Shown here: one piece after another, positions 32,000-41,405 of the stretch | Layout of the letters: every line of letters starts with the position of its first letter | Numbering within the stretch: position 1 is the first letter of the stretch | From: an uncultured Synergistaceae bacterium | GTDB lineage: Bacteria; Synergistota; Synergistia; Synergistales; Dethiosulfovibrionaceae | Reading direction: 5' to 3' | Length of the DNA stretch: 46,914 nucleotides | NCBI GenBank assembly: GCA_902489135.1 | Contig: CABTYW010000006.1 | Location: forward strand, 1-46,914 | The notes under the pieces: model-generated | What the model was told of the DNA's origin: nothing | What the model saw: the letters and a program-made list of their open reading frames with translations, nothing else | Databases searched by the model: none | Position numbers and translations under genes: made by a program

Positions 32000-33934
32000 A
32001 TGGGGATGAAATTTTTGAAAGTGCCTGTGCCCGAAAGGCCTTTTCGGACGTCGCTGCTGAAGGCCGTCCTGTTGTCCCTGGCGATGACGGCTCTCATGGG
32101 ACGGCCTTTGTACCGCCTGTGGCTGTCGGCCAACTTTTATACCTATGTCCTCTCGGCCGGTGAAAAAATGCTCCATCTGTGCGCCGAAACGTCGCTGCTG
32201 ACGGTTCTGTGGTGGATGTTCTTTTATTGGGGCGGAAGGGGCTGTGCCGGACTGTTTGCCTTTTTTCTGACGCTTGAACTGCTGCCGGCGCTTTACTGCC
32301 GCGCCGCCTCGGGGCCATGGGAGTTTGCCTGTCTGTGCCTGTTTCCCGCTTTCTGGACCTCCGTCGGCTGGGCGTCGGCCGCCATGCTCTCGGCCAAAGA
32401 ACGCCTGCGGAGTCGGGCGCTGATGATACTGTCCTTTTTGGGCGCGGCGCAGTACATGGTTTATTTGTGTTACGTCCTGCGCTTCGGTCGAAGGCCGGGG
32501 TCCACCACCTTGATGACCATCCTCGGCACCAACCTTCGGGAAGCCCGATCCTTCCTGACCGACCAGTTTGGCCTGTTCCCGGCGGCGGCGGGAGTCGCGG
32601 CCGCTCTGTCGGTCTGGCTGCTGCTGAGACATCTCATGGGCAGGTGCAGGCGCCGCCGCGCGTCACTGCCGATTTGCGCCGCCGCGTTTTGTTTGGCCCT
32701 GGGGATTTTTGCCCGCGGCCGGGCGCCGGCGTACAGCAATCTCTTCTTCGACTTTCAAAAGGGCTACCGCCAGTATGAGACGGCGCTGGAAAGTTTGAAG
32801 GAGGCCAGGGCCGATCCGAAACGCCGCATTGCCGACCTCAAGGTCATAAAGCGGGAGCAGGGCGAAATCTGCGTGATCGTGGTGGGTGAATCGGCCAGCC
32901 CGCGCCACATGCAGCGCTGGGGGTATCCGCGCCCCACGACGCCGTGGCTGTGCTCGTCCGACAGGGAAGTGCAGAACTCTCTGGTGGTGTTGGAGCGCGC
33001 CTGGTCCTGCATGGTTCACACCGAACCGGCCGTCACCATGGCGCTGAGCCAGTTCAGCAATTACGCGCCATCGCTGCTGATGATGGGAAGGAACGACGAC
33101 AATTCCGCGCTCTTTCGAAAGATCATGAAATCCTTTTCTCTGCTGGAAATCCTCGACGGTGCGGGCGTGAAAACCTATTGGTTCAGCAACCAGGAGAAAA
33201 TCGGCGCCTACAACAATTTGGTAAGCGCTCAGTCACAGAGCGCTCACGTGCAGGAGTTTCTCGAGGATTTTTCCGCGGAGGACCCGAAAATCGGACACCA
33301 GGACGGCGAGCTGCTGCCTCTTTTGGCTCAAGTGCTGGCGACAGCCGATTTCAGCAAAAATTACGTCGTCTTTCTCCATCTGCGAGGCAGCCATTGGAGC
33401 TACCGCCTTGGTGCTCCCGCCGCATGGCCCTGGCTTCCCGAGGTGAAGCGCGAAAAGGACGTTCCTCCCGAAATGGCCGAGCGCATCGATGCCTACGACC
33501 GCAGCATCAGCTACACCGATGCGCTGCTGCGCCGCATCAGCGAAATGCTTCGCGAGTCGCGTTTTCCCGTCAGCAGCATGCTTTACTTTTCCGACCACGG
33601 CGAGGACGTGACGGGCGTCGGCCACAACTTTGACGCCTTTCGTCCCGTCATGGCGGAAATACCGGTGGTGCTCTGGCTCTCGCGGGGCTATCGGACGCGC
33701 TATCCCGAGACGACGCGGTGCCTTCGCGCCAACGCGGGACGGATTTTCACCAGTGACCTCATCTGCGAATTGGCGCTTGGACTGAATCACGTCCACTGTG
33801 CCAATGTCCTCCCGGAACGTCAGATTACCTCGTCCCGTTACGGAGTGAAGGCCGCCAATGCGCGGTTTTGGGGCGGAAAGTTGCTGAAATCCGTGATCCC
33901 CGGGCTGAAGGATGAGGGCGCCATGATAGAATGA
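32000..33934 (+). CDS. Phosphoethanolamine-transferase-like membrane sulfatase-fold protein
   Basis: The 644-aa protein has an N-terminal membrane domain of about five helices (residues 15-235) and a periplasmic alkaline-phosphatase/sulfatase-fold domain. It resembles EptA/CptA/OpgE-type enzymes, which transfer phosphoethanolamine from a phospholipid to lipid A, core sugars or glucans. The metal-site opening is VVGESASPRHMQRWGYPRPTTP. T341 in MVHTEPAVTMALSQFS is the likely nucleophile. The metal motif FSDHGED (D532, H533) and a following GHNF are present. Its presence suggests an outer membrane. AGGAG lies 7 bases before the ATG. The nitroreductase gene begins 37 bases later, possibly in the same operon. 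Confidence 0.82.
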   Translation: MGMKFLKVPVPERPFRTSLLKAVLLSLAMTALMGRPLYRLWLSANFYTYVLSAGEKMLHLCAETSLLTVLWWMFFYWGGRGCAGLFAFFLTLELLPALYCRAASGPWEFACLCLFPAFWTSVGWASAAMLSAKERLRSRALMILSFLGAAQYMVYLCYVLRFGRRPGSTTLMTILGTNLREARSFLTDQFGLFPAAAGVAAALSVWLLLRHLMGRCRRRRASLPICAAAFCLALGIFARGRAPAYSNLFFDFQKGYRQYETALESLKEARADPKRRIADLKVIKREQGEICVIVVGESASPRHMQRWGYPRPTTPWLCSSDREVQNSLVVLERAWSCMVHTEPAVTMALSQFSNYAPSLLMMGRNDDNSALFRKIMKSFSLLEILDGAGVKTYWFSNQEKIGAYNNLVSAQSQSAHVQEFLEDFSAEDPKIGHQDGELLPLLAQVLATADFSKNYVVFLHLRGSHWSYRLGAPAAWPWLPEVKREKDVPPEMAERIDAYDRSISYTDALLRRISEMLRESRFPVSSMLYFSDHGEDVTGVGHNFDAFRPVMAEIPVVLWLSRGYRTRYPETTRCLRANAGRIFTSDLICELALGLNHVHCANVLPERQITSSRYGVKAANARFWGGKLLKSVIPGLKDEGAMIE

Positions 33935-33971
33935 AACGTATCGGCATGAAACTCTCAATGGAGGTATGAAA

Positions 33972-34490
33972 ATGAACGAAACCTTGAAGACCCTTCTCTC
34001 CCGTCGAAGTATCAGAAAGTTCACGGACCAGTCGGTCTGCCAGTCCACGCTGTCGCTGGTTCTGGCGGCGGGATGCGCCGCGCCCAGCGCCTGCAACGCC
34101 CGGCCCGTCCGCTTTGTCGTTCTGGATAAACTTCAGATGAAAAAACTGGCCGGCGCTCTTGACCAGAAGGAGCCCTTTCTTCAGGGACAGTGGGCGGTAG
34201 CCGTCTGTGCCGACCTTCGGAACTACCCCTTGGGCACCGCCTGGATGGAAGACTGCTCCGCGGCCATGGAAAACATGCAGATCGCCTGCTGCGCCCTGGG
34301 ACTGGGATCTCTGTGGTTCGGCGTCTATCGCCGCGCCGCCAAGGAAGGCGCAGTGCGCAGCTGTCTGAAGATGCCCGATGGCGTTGAAGTTCTGGGCATC
34401 GCCGTCATGGGCTACGCCGCCGAAGAGAAAGAGCCCCACGATGCAACGCCCGACGAGAGCGTTATCCGCCGCGGAGTGTGGAGCGACTGA
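33972..34490 (+). CDS. Nitroreductase-family FMN protein
   Basis: The 172-aa protein has the nitroreductase-fold start SRRSIRKFTDQSV, the FMN-contacting AGCAAPSACNARPVRFVVL, and the ENMQIACCALGLGSLWFG helix typical of FMN-dependent NAD(P)H reductases. ATG 33972 is preferred over ATG 33966, because GGAGG is 7 bases before the second and only 1 before the first. It probably reduces quinones, nitro compounds or flavin substrates; the native substrate is unknown. It follows the phosphoethanolamine-transferase-like gene by 37 bases with no terminator between. Confidence 0.88.
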   Translation: MNETLKTLLSRRSIRKFTDQSVCQSTLSLVLAAGCAAPSACNARPVRFVVLDKLQMKKLAGALDQKEPFLQGQWAVAVCADLRNYPLGTAWMEDCSAAMENMQIACCALGLGSLWFGVYRRAAKEGAVRSCLKMPDGVEVLGIAVMGYAAEEKEPHDATPDESVIRRGVWSD

Positions 34491-35710
34491 GAGACGTGGG
34501 GTATCGGCCGGCTCCGCCCGTGGGTGCGAGACCATGAGCTCGGCTGTCACGCCGACGGGGCGCCGCGGAAAAATGCGGTAAAGCGGCAGGGGCCCTTTCG
34601 GAGCGGGGGAGCGCTCCCCGCGTTTTGGAGTTTCCATCGGCGAAGGGTGAAGCGATTTTGCAAATTTTCGTTTTGCGGCTTTTGCAGGGGATGTCACCGC
34701 CGATCCCGCTCCGCCAAAAAGGCCGGCACACCTGCGGCTCTTTGAAAAAAACGGTAAAATCAGGCGTTTTTTGCGCCGGAGACGTCGTGCCGCCCCTTGT
34801 GCCCGGAGGGCACACCCCGTTGTCCGTCAAACCGGCGCGCGTTTTTTAATCTTGCTCTGCGAAAAAAAGGCTCCGTCCCATGCTTGGGCGGAGCCTTTTT
34901 ATCAATTCCTCAATTCGGAGGTTTGCAAGGGGCACAGCCGAAGGGGCGTCGAAACAGCCCGGAGGCGCTTTGCACCGAAAGCGAAAAACCAATGTCGCGA
35001 CACAATGGGGCGTCGGCCGTTTCTCCGTCGGGAACACGGCCGACGTCCACAAGTAACGGGGAACTTCGTCGTTGGCGTGACCTTCGGAAAACGGGGCGGT
35101 CAGCCTTGAAAGAACGCACGGCGCGCCGACCGCGGGAGGTAAAAGCTCCGCCACGCTGGCGGAGGTGTCTGACAGCGGCGTCCCTTCGCAAGTGTCCAAA
35201 AGCTGAAGTCCAAGAGGGGGACATCATCGACTCAACCGCCGAAATCGTCGCCGATGCCGTGCACGTCAAAGATCAGAAAAGACGAAGAAAACGGCGGCGA
35301 CGGCCATTTTCATCGCCTCGAAATTCCGACGGAGCCGTTGAGAGAGGATGGGCGCATCGGAGGTGCGTGGAAGCCCGTTGCCAGAGCCTTCCCGAAGCCC
35401 TGCCGGCGGAGGATGGGGCGCTTCGGCACTTAGGACGCCCGCCGTTACGAAGCGCCTGTCATGTTTTGCGCCGGAGTGATGCTTTGCCGCTACGACGGTC
35501 ATGGCCAACGTCGTTTTCACGTTGAACTCAACAGGGACACGGAACAGGAAGGTCGATCCCCGGCGCTCCTTTTAAAATCGCCGCAAAACGGCGGCTTTCA
35601 GCAAATCATGGAGATGGGGGAGACGGAAGCGGACGAAGCAGCCGCTTCGAAGCAAAAAAGCGCGAGGCCGGATGCCGCGCGCGGCCGCGTCGATGAAGAA
35701 CCGGGGCTTG
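34491..35710. other. 1.2-kb gene-poor region
   Basis: No supportable gene. Long frames on either strand (for example 34797-35525 plus) are Arg-rich and without domains. It contains one strong hairpin at 34864-34900. It may be decayed coding DNA. Confidence 0.5.
34864..34900. terminator. Strong hairpin, terminator-like in both directions
   Basis: AAAAAGGCTCCG pairs with CGGAGCCTTTTT, and the inner CCCA pairs with TGGG with one bulge. T and A runs flank both arms. It may end readthrough from the nitroreductase operon. Confidence 0.65.
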
Positions 35711-35760
35711 AAACACTGCCGCCGGGGAGCACAAAAGCGCCTCCCCCGACGGCAGTGTTT
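35711..35760 (-). terminator. Terminator downstream of the diaminopropionate ammonia-lyase gene
   Basis: AAACACTGCCG (35711-35721) pairs with CGGCAGTGTTT (35750-35760), with a further GC-rich inner stem. It lies 36 bases after the minus-strand stop codon. Confidence 0.75.
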
Positions 35761-35796
35761 TTCGTCAAAAAAAGATGTCGGGCGGCATTTCCGGCT

Positions 35797-37005
35797 TCAG
35801 CGATTTTCAGGAGCGCTCCACGCGCCGTCCCACACGATGCGGCGGTAGTTTTCGCGGTCCGTGGCGCCTTCGGTGGAGATGCAGAGCACGTCGGCGTTTT
35901 CGTCAAGCCGCAGTTGTTCCTTCAGCCAGTTCAGCGCGGGGCGGCGCAGCGTTTCGCCGATCAATCCCACCGTTGAAGCACCGCTTTCGCCGGAAACGAT
36001 GCGGCGGTCGCCGGGAAGGGGAGAACTCAGAATTCTCATGCCCTGAGCGGCGGCGAAGTCGGGCATGGAGACGAAGACGCCGCCCAGAGCTTCCAGCAGT
36101 TCCCAGGCGACGCTGCAGGGAACGCCGCAGGAAAGCCCCGCCATGATGGAGTTCAACGGGCCGTCCACGGAATGGAGTTTGCCGTCGCGGGCCTGAGCGG
36201 TTCGGTACAGACAATCGGCTTTGTCGGGCTCGACGATGACGGTCAGAGGGCTCTTTTCGCCACAGAGGTGAGCGGTAAAGGCCGCGGCCGCCGCGGCCAT
36301 GGAGCCGACGCCGGCCTGAAGGAACAGATGAGTGGGCACCCTGCCGAGCTGTTCAAAGGCTTCGCCGATGAGGGTCATATAGCCCTGCATGATCCACGCG
36401 GGAAGGGTGGTGTAGCCGGGCCATGAAGTGTCCTGAAGGAGGGTCCATCCGTTTTTTTCGGCGTCGTCGCGGGCCATGGCGACGGAAGCGTCGTAGTTGA
36501 CGTGGGTGACAGTCACCTCGGCGCCGGTTTTTCTGATGTTTTGGACGCGCTCGGCGGCGCTGCCCCGGGGCATATACACGAGACAGCGCCGTTTCAGCTG
36601 TGCGGCGGTCCAGGCCACGCCGCGACCGTGGTTGCCGTCGGTGGCCGTGATAAAGGTGGTGCCGTCGATTTTCTTCAGCGTGTCGCCGTCGGTCAGTTTT
36701 TGGAACGTCAGCTCGGCCGCGTCCCACTGAAGTTTTTCGGCAATGCAGCGCGCCATACACCAGCTGCCTCCCAGCACTTTGAAGGAGTTGAGCCCCAGGC
36801 GGAAACTCTCGTCCTTTACGCTGAGCCCTTTGATGCCCAGTTCGCGGGCCAAAGCGGCGAGACTGACCAGCGGCGTAGGCTCATAGCCGGGAATGCTGCG
36901 ATGAAAGTGCAAAACCTTCTGCGCCTCCCGGCGCGTAAAAAAAGCGGCGACGGCGGGAAGAGCGCTGCGGCGCTCCAAGGCGACGGCTTTGAATTGACCT
37001 TCCAT
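35797..37005 (-). CDS. dpaL: Diaminopropionate ammonia-lyase
   Basis: The PLP enzyme (YgeX-type) degrades 2,3-diaminopropionate to pyruvate and ammonia. The 402-aa length fits. The PLP lysine is K76 in LGLNSFKVLGGSWCMA. Other family stretches are ITATDGNHGRGVAW, VYMPRGSAAERVQNIR, LLQDTSWPGYTTLPAWIMQGY and GVGSMAAAAAAF. VSGESGASTVGLIG and STEGATD lie near the C-terminus. ATG 37005 has GGAGG 5 bases upstream; the longer open frame to 37164 shows no homology. The gene stands alone, with a promoter (TTGCCG, 16-base spacer, TATAAT) just upstream. Threonine/serine dehydratase relatives are the alternative, but these motifs favour DpaL. Confidence 0.9.
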   Translation of the reverse strand: MEGQFKAVALERRSALPAVAAFFTRREAQKVLHFHRSIPGYEPTPLVSLAALARELGIKGLSVKDESFRLGLNSFKVLGGSWCMARCIAEKLQWDAAELTFQKLTDGDTLKKIDGTTFITATDGNHGRGVAWTAAQLKRRCLVYMPRGSAAERVQNIRKTGAEVTVTHVNYDASVAMARDDAEKNGWTLLQDTSWPGYTTLPAWIMQGYMTLIGEAFEQLGRVPTHLFLQAGVGSMAAAAAAFTAHLCGEKSPLTVIVEPDKADCLYRTAQARDGKLHSVDGPLNSIMAGLSCGVPCSVAWELLEALGGVFVSMPDFAAAQGMRILSSPLPGDRRIVSGESGASTVGLIGETLRRPALNWLKEQLRLDENADVLCISTEGATDRENYRRIVWDGAWSAPENR

Positions 37006-37343
37006 GGTGACCTCCGAAAAACTGCGAAAAACGCGAAATTTGAAAATTCCACCGTCAATTATAAGCCATAACGCGGGGACGGCAACTTTCCCGATCGCGC
37101 ACGATAAAAAAAACGAACGGGCGCCATTCCTTTGCCGCACCGGGACGAAGCTGAAAAATGGCATCCCTTCGGAAAAGAATTTTCTCGCGGGGTATAAAAA
37201 TTATAAAACATCATTGATTTTTGTGATGGAAAATGGTACTTTGAGTGTGTACAAAAAATTGTTCCTCGTCGGGACATGGGACAGAACCGTTGAAATCTCC
37301 ATAGGGAGTGAAAATTTTTTTTGTAGAGAGGGGCGTTTGAAGT
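37006..37343. other. Divergent spacer between dpaL and CMD copy A
   Basis: No gene. It holds the dpaL promoter and, for the plus strand, a weak pair TTGATT (37214-37219), 17 bases, TACTTT (37237-37242). Confidence 0.45.
37058..37085 (-). promoter_or_regulatory. Candidate dpaL promoter
   Basis: On the minus strand TTGCCG (37085-37080), a 16-base spacer and TATAAT (37063-37058), 53 bases before the dpaL ATG. Confidence 0.6.
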
Positions 37344-37712
37344 ATGACGGAAAAGAAAGCCGCAACGATGCAGGAGAACTACAAAGAAGCCGCCCGCCGG
37401 GCCGGGCTGCGGAGCGCCAAGCTGGGCGAGGCCGCGCCGGAAGTGATGAAGAATTTTGCCGGTTTGGCCGGCACCGTTCTCAAAGACGGCGCGATTTCTC
37501 TGAAGGTCAAGGAGCTCATCGGCGTGGCTCTTGCCGTACAGGCCCACTGCAAGATGTGCATTTTCGCTCACGTTAAAAATGCCATACAGGCGGGCGTCAC
37601 CCGCGAAGAGCTTGTGGAAGCCCTCGGCGTCGCCGTGCTCATGGGCGGCGGCCCTGCCTCGGCCTACTCGGCCATTGCCCTGGAAGTTTTCGACCAGTTC
37701 AGCGCGAAGTAA
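37344..37712 (+). CDS. Carboxymuconolactone decarboxylase (CMD) family protein, copy A
   Basis: The 122-aa single-domain CMD/AhpD-like protein has the redox CxxC motif HCKMCIFAH (C69, C72, H76), the fold segments VKELIGVALAVQAH and VTREELVEALGVAVLMGGGPASAYSA. AhpD members are peroxidase-reducing disulfide enzymes; other CMD proteins are decarboxylases or unknown. It has no signal peptide, unlike copy B at 41873. It lies 63 bases before the damaged MBL copy A. A similar CMD-MBL pair stands at 41.9-43.3 kb. A UUCG-type hairpin, GTCCG-TTCG-CGGAC, lies just after the stop (37715-37728). Confidence 0.88.
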   Translation: MTEKKAATMQENYKEAARRAGLRSAKLGEAAPEVMKNFAGLAGTVLKDGAISLKVKELIGVALAVQAHCKMCIFAHVKNAIQAGVTREELVEALGVAVLMGGGPASAYSAIALEVFDQFSAK

Positions 37713-37775
37713 GCGTCCGTTCGCGGACACTTGTTTCCACCAATAAATACTCAACCCTAAAGAGCGCGAAATTCA

Positions 37776-38750
37776 ATGAAAACATCATTGTTCTTTGCGT
37801 CGGTTTGTTCGGTGTTGCTGGCAGCGGGGAGCCTTTATGCCGCCGAGCCGATGGTGTAATTTTCGGAAAAAACGGGCGACGGCCTGCGTATCGTCACCCT
37901 GTCGGAAAACGTCAATACGGGACACCCCGAAGTGGACGCCGAATTCGGCTTCTCGGCGCTGATCCAGAAGGACGGCAGGCAGTACGTTTTCGACACGGGC
38001 AAGGCCGGACACTTCCTCAGCAACGCCAGGAAGCTCAACGTCGATTTGGGGCAGACCACCGACGTGCTGCTGAGCCACGCCCATTATGACCACTGCGGCG
38101 GCCTGCTGAAATATCTCGACGCCTTCAAAGACAAAAAACACACTCTCTGGGTGAAGGATTGTTTCTTCGAGGGCGCGCAGGACAAGTATTACGACGATAT
38201 TGTCGGCGCGAAACTGGACTTTACCGACGGCAAACCCGGCTATTTCAACATCGGCATTGACTTCACCGAAGAGCAGCTCAAGGAGCGCGGAACGGAAATT
38301 CGTTATCTTACCGCCAATGAGACCAAGCTGGCCGACGGAATTACCGTCTACGGATCCTTTACCCGCGTGCCGCTGGATCCCAAGATGCTGCTGAAAACCG
38401 AGGACGGACATTATGTGGTCGATGATTTCGACGAAGAGATCGCCGTTGCCGTGGATACCCGCAAAGGCCTCGTCATCCTGACGGGATGCAGCCATACGGG
38501 CATCGTCAATATCGTCAACGCCGTCAAAGAGCGCTCCGGCAAAAACGTCTACGCCGTCATCGGCGGGTTTCATCTGCTTGATTCTTCCGAGAAGCAAATT
38601 CAGGACTGCATCGACCTCTTCAAAGGGTTGGGCATTGAGCACCTCGGCCTCGCCCACTGCACCGGACCTCTGGCCAAGAAAATGTTCCTTCAGCAGCTGC
38701 CTCAATCGTCCTTTATTGACGCCGCCGGCAGCGTCTTTGAGATGGAATAG
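37776..38750 (+). pseudogene. Exported MBL-fold hydrolase copy A, with an in-frame TAA at codon 28
   Basis: ATG 37776 opens a signal peptide (MKTSLFFASVCSVLLAAGSLYA) and then AEPMV, but codon 28 is TAA (37857-37859). The same frame continues FSEKTGDGLRIVTLSENVNTGHPEVDAEFG to the end with no other stop. The paralogue at 42354 reads EPKVSFSENTGDRL here, so the TAA replaces a serine codon. Catalytic motifs remain: SHAHYDH (100-106), GCSHTG and GGFHLLD. The ribosome site is poor. Restarting at the GTG 37932 would lose the signal peptide and first strand. It is either a recent nonsense mutant or a recoded gene; the first seems likelier. Confidence 0.75.
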
Positions 38751-38787
38751 CTTCCAACGAAAAGTTTATACGGGCTTCGGCCCGGCA

Positions 38788-38828
38788 AAAACGGCGCGGA
38801 CAGAAATATTCTGTCCGCGCCGTTTTTC
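38788..38828. terminator. Bidirectional terminator between MBL copy A and the fRMsr gene
   Basis: A perfect 19-bp stem (38788-38806 with 38810-38828) with a 3-base loop and A/T runs on both flanks, placed between convergent genes. A small CGGGC-TTCG-GCCCG hairpin at 38772-38785 precedes it. Confidence 0.9.
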
Positions 38829-38889
38829 CATGGCTCCGCGCCCGGAGCCAGTGGCCATGCTCATTTATAGAAAACATATCGGCGAAAAT

Positions 38890-39381
38890 TTACAACGCCG
38901 CCGCCATTTTCTCCACCAAAGCGGCCACCGGCTCAAGTCCGCGGCGATCCTCATCGTCAAAGCGCCCTGCCTCGGGACTGTCCAAGTCGAGCACGCCCCA
39001 CAGCTTTTGCCCCACGAAGAGGGGAATGACCAGCTCCGATTCAGTGGCGTCGTCGCAGGCGATGTGACCGGGAAAGCGATGGACGTCGGGCACAATTTGA
39101 ACGCGCCCTGTCTGCGCCGCCGTGCCGCAGACCCCCTTTCCCGGAGCGATGCGGGGACAAGCCGGTTTTCCGCAGAAAGGGCCCAGAACCAGGTCGTCGC
39201 CGCGGCGGATGTACAGCCCCGCCCAATTGATCTTTCCCATCATCCAGTAAAGGGCGGCCATGAAATTGCAGAGATTGGCCAGCGGGTCCTCTTCGGATGC
39301 CGCAATGCCTTGAAGTCTCGCCGCGATGAGACGGCAGCGCTGAGATTTGTTGAGTCCCTCGGGAATATCGGTGCGGAACAT
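38890..39381 (-). CDS. GAF-domain free methionine-(R)-sulfoxide reductase
   Basis: The 163-aa protein matches fRMsr (MsrC/YebR), a GAF-domain enzyme that reduces the R epimer of free methionine sulfoxide. The conserved INWAGLYI, VLGPFCGKPACPRIAPGKGVCGTA and VPDVHRFPGHIACDDATESELVIPL stretches carry the three active-site-region cysteines (in KPACPRI, GKGVC and HIACDD). Length is typical. GGAGG lies 6 bases before the ATG. It is convergent with the damaged MBL copy. With msrA at 7.5 kb the cell can repair both a peptide-bound and a free oxidised methionine form. Confidence 0.92.
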   Translation of the reverse strand: MFRTDIPEGLNKSQRCRLIAARLQGIAASEEDPLANLCNFMAALYWMMGKINWAGLYIRRGDDLVLGPFCGKPACPRIAPGKGVCGTAAQTGRVQIVPDVHRFPGHIACDDATESELVIPLFVGQKLWGVLDLDSPEAGRFDDEDRRGLEPVAALVEKMAAAL

Positions 39382-40400
39382 GTGTCACCTCCGGCGTCAG
39401 TCAAGTTTTATCCATTGTATCATACCCGCTCCGTGCCGCCGAAGCCCCTGCGCCCTCCGCGGCGGGAGCGCCGTTGTCGACGAAGGCTCTTTTTTGCAGC
39501 CGTCACGGCCCATCCCGCCGCCGCGCAAAATGTTCGCCCCCGATCCTTCGGGCAAAACGCCGGCACGCCCCTTGGAGAGCGCCTCTGTTTTCGCTGAAAA
39601 CAAGTTCTTTTCGCGGCTGATTTGGGGACGCAAAAAATGAGATGCCCTCTCCTCATGGACATCGCAGCGAGGGCTTTTATAGGATTTTCCGGTACCGGCG
39701 CTTGAACCGAAGTTCGCCGCCCGTCGGGCGCACGGACTGCTCCATGCTGTCGGTGAAGGTGACGCCGCGGACGGTCGGTACCGCGGGATTGTTCCGGCGC
39801 CTCGATTTTCAGACCAGACGCTCACGGCGTCGGTTTTGCACGGCCCGGAATGTCTGCACTATGAGGCGCGAGCCGACGAAAGCCCATCGCGGGCCATTGC
39901 CGCGCGACGCCGGGATTTTGCCCGTCGGGCGCAGCAAAGCTTGAGCCTCTTGTACGTTCCCGCAGCCGAACCGTTGGACCGCCGCTTGAACCATGGCGTT
40001 CACGGCGGAGTTTTCTTTATCGCGTTCGGTGAGGCGGCGCTTTTTTCTTAAAAATTCCTTTCACCGCCGGCGATACCCTTTCTCTTCGGTGTCGAAGGGA
40101 CAAAGAATGAGACCGGTGTGATTTTCGGTGGACCTTTCGTGGTTTTGCAGGAAAAATTTGTTTATCTTCCGGCGGCTGTAAAAGTAATGAAGCAGAAATG
40201 CGCCTTTGCAAAGGATTTTTTTGAACGGAACCGACAATTTGTCGTGAATGAAAACGCGGGAACCGTGCAGGACGTTGCAAAACTCTTTTTTGAGAGTAAT
40301 ACTCTTTATAAATATAAATTGACTTTTCAAAAGGCCAATGCTATTGTAATTGCGCATAAAAATTATAACCGTTATTGACGGTTAAGAAGAGGCGATCGCT
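39382..40400. other. 1-kb region without a complete gene
   Basis: No complete gene is supportable. A hairpin GCCCTC / GAGGGC (39644-39649 with 39669-39674) followed by T on the minus strand resembles a terminator, and minus-strand frames above it read like eroded protein (see findings). The last 300 bases are AT-rich and contain the promoter of the next gene. Confidence 0.4.
40319..40347 (+). promoter_or_regulatory. Candidate promoter for SBP copy 1
   Basis: TTGACT at 40319-40324, a 17-base spacer, and TATTGT at 40342-40347, 53 bases before the ATG at 40401. Confidence 0.5.
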
Positions 40401-41405
40401 ATGTTGAACAGAAAACTGGCCGCGGTTTTGGCCGGCGCGGCGGCGTTGGCTTCCTGCACCGCCTTCGCGACGACGAAGGAAGAGGAAGATGCGGCGTGGA
40501 AAAAGGAGCCCGCGTACGGACGGGAGATCAATGTGGGCTACAACGGCGGTCTGTGTCTCGGTACGCCCGCCATTGCCGACCTCAAGGGCTTCTACGCCGA
40601 AGAGGGGCTGAAAGTCAAGATCACTCGCATGACCAAGGATGTGGACGCCATCGGCACCGGAAAGGTGGACGTGGTGAGCGGTCACATCGCCAAGTTCATC
40701 ATCCCCACGGTCAACGGCGTGCGCATGAAGTTCGTCACCGGCGTTCAAACCGGCTGTAAATCGCTGTACGTCCTTGCCAAGGGCAACATCAAAAGCACCA
40801 AAGATCTCATCGGCAAGACAGTGGCCGTTCCCAACGGCATCGGCGATTCCGACCAGAACATCGCCATGCGCTTTTTCAGCCGTGACGGCATCAGTCCCTT
40901 CCGCGACATTAAATGGAAGGTCGTTGAAGCGGGCGTCAGCATCATGGCCCTGCAGAACGGGGAAATCGAGGCCGCGCTGCTGGAAGATCAGTTTGCCCGC
41001 CGTTTCCTTGACGACGGCACCCTGCGCATCGTGCGTTCACTGACCTACGATGATGACTTCAAAAATGAGACCTGCTGCGTCCATGCCGTCAATCTGGACT
41101 TCTACAACGAAAACCCCATTACCGTGAAGAAGCTGACCCGGGCCCATGAAAAGGCCAGCCAGTGGATCCTCGACAACATCGACGAGAGCGTTCGTCTGCT
41201 GATCGACCACAAGTACGTCACCGGCGACTTCGACCTCGTGCGCTCCATACAGAAAACTTTTAATTACGGCATCAGCGATGAGGCCACTGAGGAGACGCTG
41301 CGCCATATTATCCGCGACTATCAGAGCTTCGGCATTCTTGATCCCTCCCTCGATCCCGAAGAAGTCCTGAAAAAAATCTGGGATCCCGTCCTGCTGCACG
41401 ACTGA
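40401..41405 (+). CDS. NMT1/SsuA-like ABC substrate-binding protein, copy 1
   Basis: The 334-aa secreted protein resembles the nitrate/sulfonate/taurine/pyrimidine binding-protein superfamily, with INVGYNGGLCLGTPAIADLKGFYAEEGL, DAIGTGKVDVVSGHIA and KDLIGKTVAVPNGIGDSDQNIAMRFF. The signal sequence includes ALASC (possible lipobox Cys19) followed by AFATTKEEED; lipoprotein or type I cleavage are both possible. It is closely related to SBP copy 2 (43427), which sits next to the permease and ATPase. GAGG lies 8 bases before the ATG. Conserved cysteines (GGLCLG, GCKSL, TCCVHAV) are unusual for this family. The ligand is unknown. Confidence 0.87.
   Translation: MLNRKLAAVLAGAAALASCTAFATTKEEEDAAWKKEPAYGREINVGYNGGLCLGTPAIADLKGFYAEEGLKVKITRMTKDVDAIGTGKVDVVSGHIAKFIIPTVNGVRMKFVTGVQTGCKSLYVLAKGNIKSTKDLIGKTVAVPNGIGDSDQNIAMRFFSRDGISPFRDIKWKVVEAGVSIMALQNGEIEAALLEDQFARRFLDDGTLRIVRSLTYDDDFKNETCCVHAVNLDFYNENPITVKKLTRAHEKASQWILDNIDESVRLLIDHKYVTGDFDLVRSIQKTFNYGISDEATEETLRHIIRDYQSFGILDPSLDPEEVLKKIWDPVLLHD

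Noticed and set aside
34797..35525. 242-aa plus-strand gene
   Set aside because: Composition is dominated by Arg, Pro and Ser, it runs through a strong hairpin, and no domain or ribosome site supports it.
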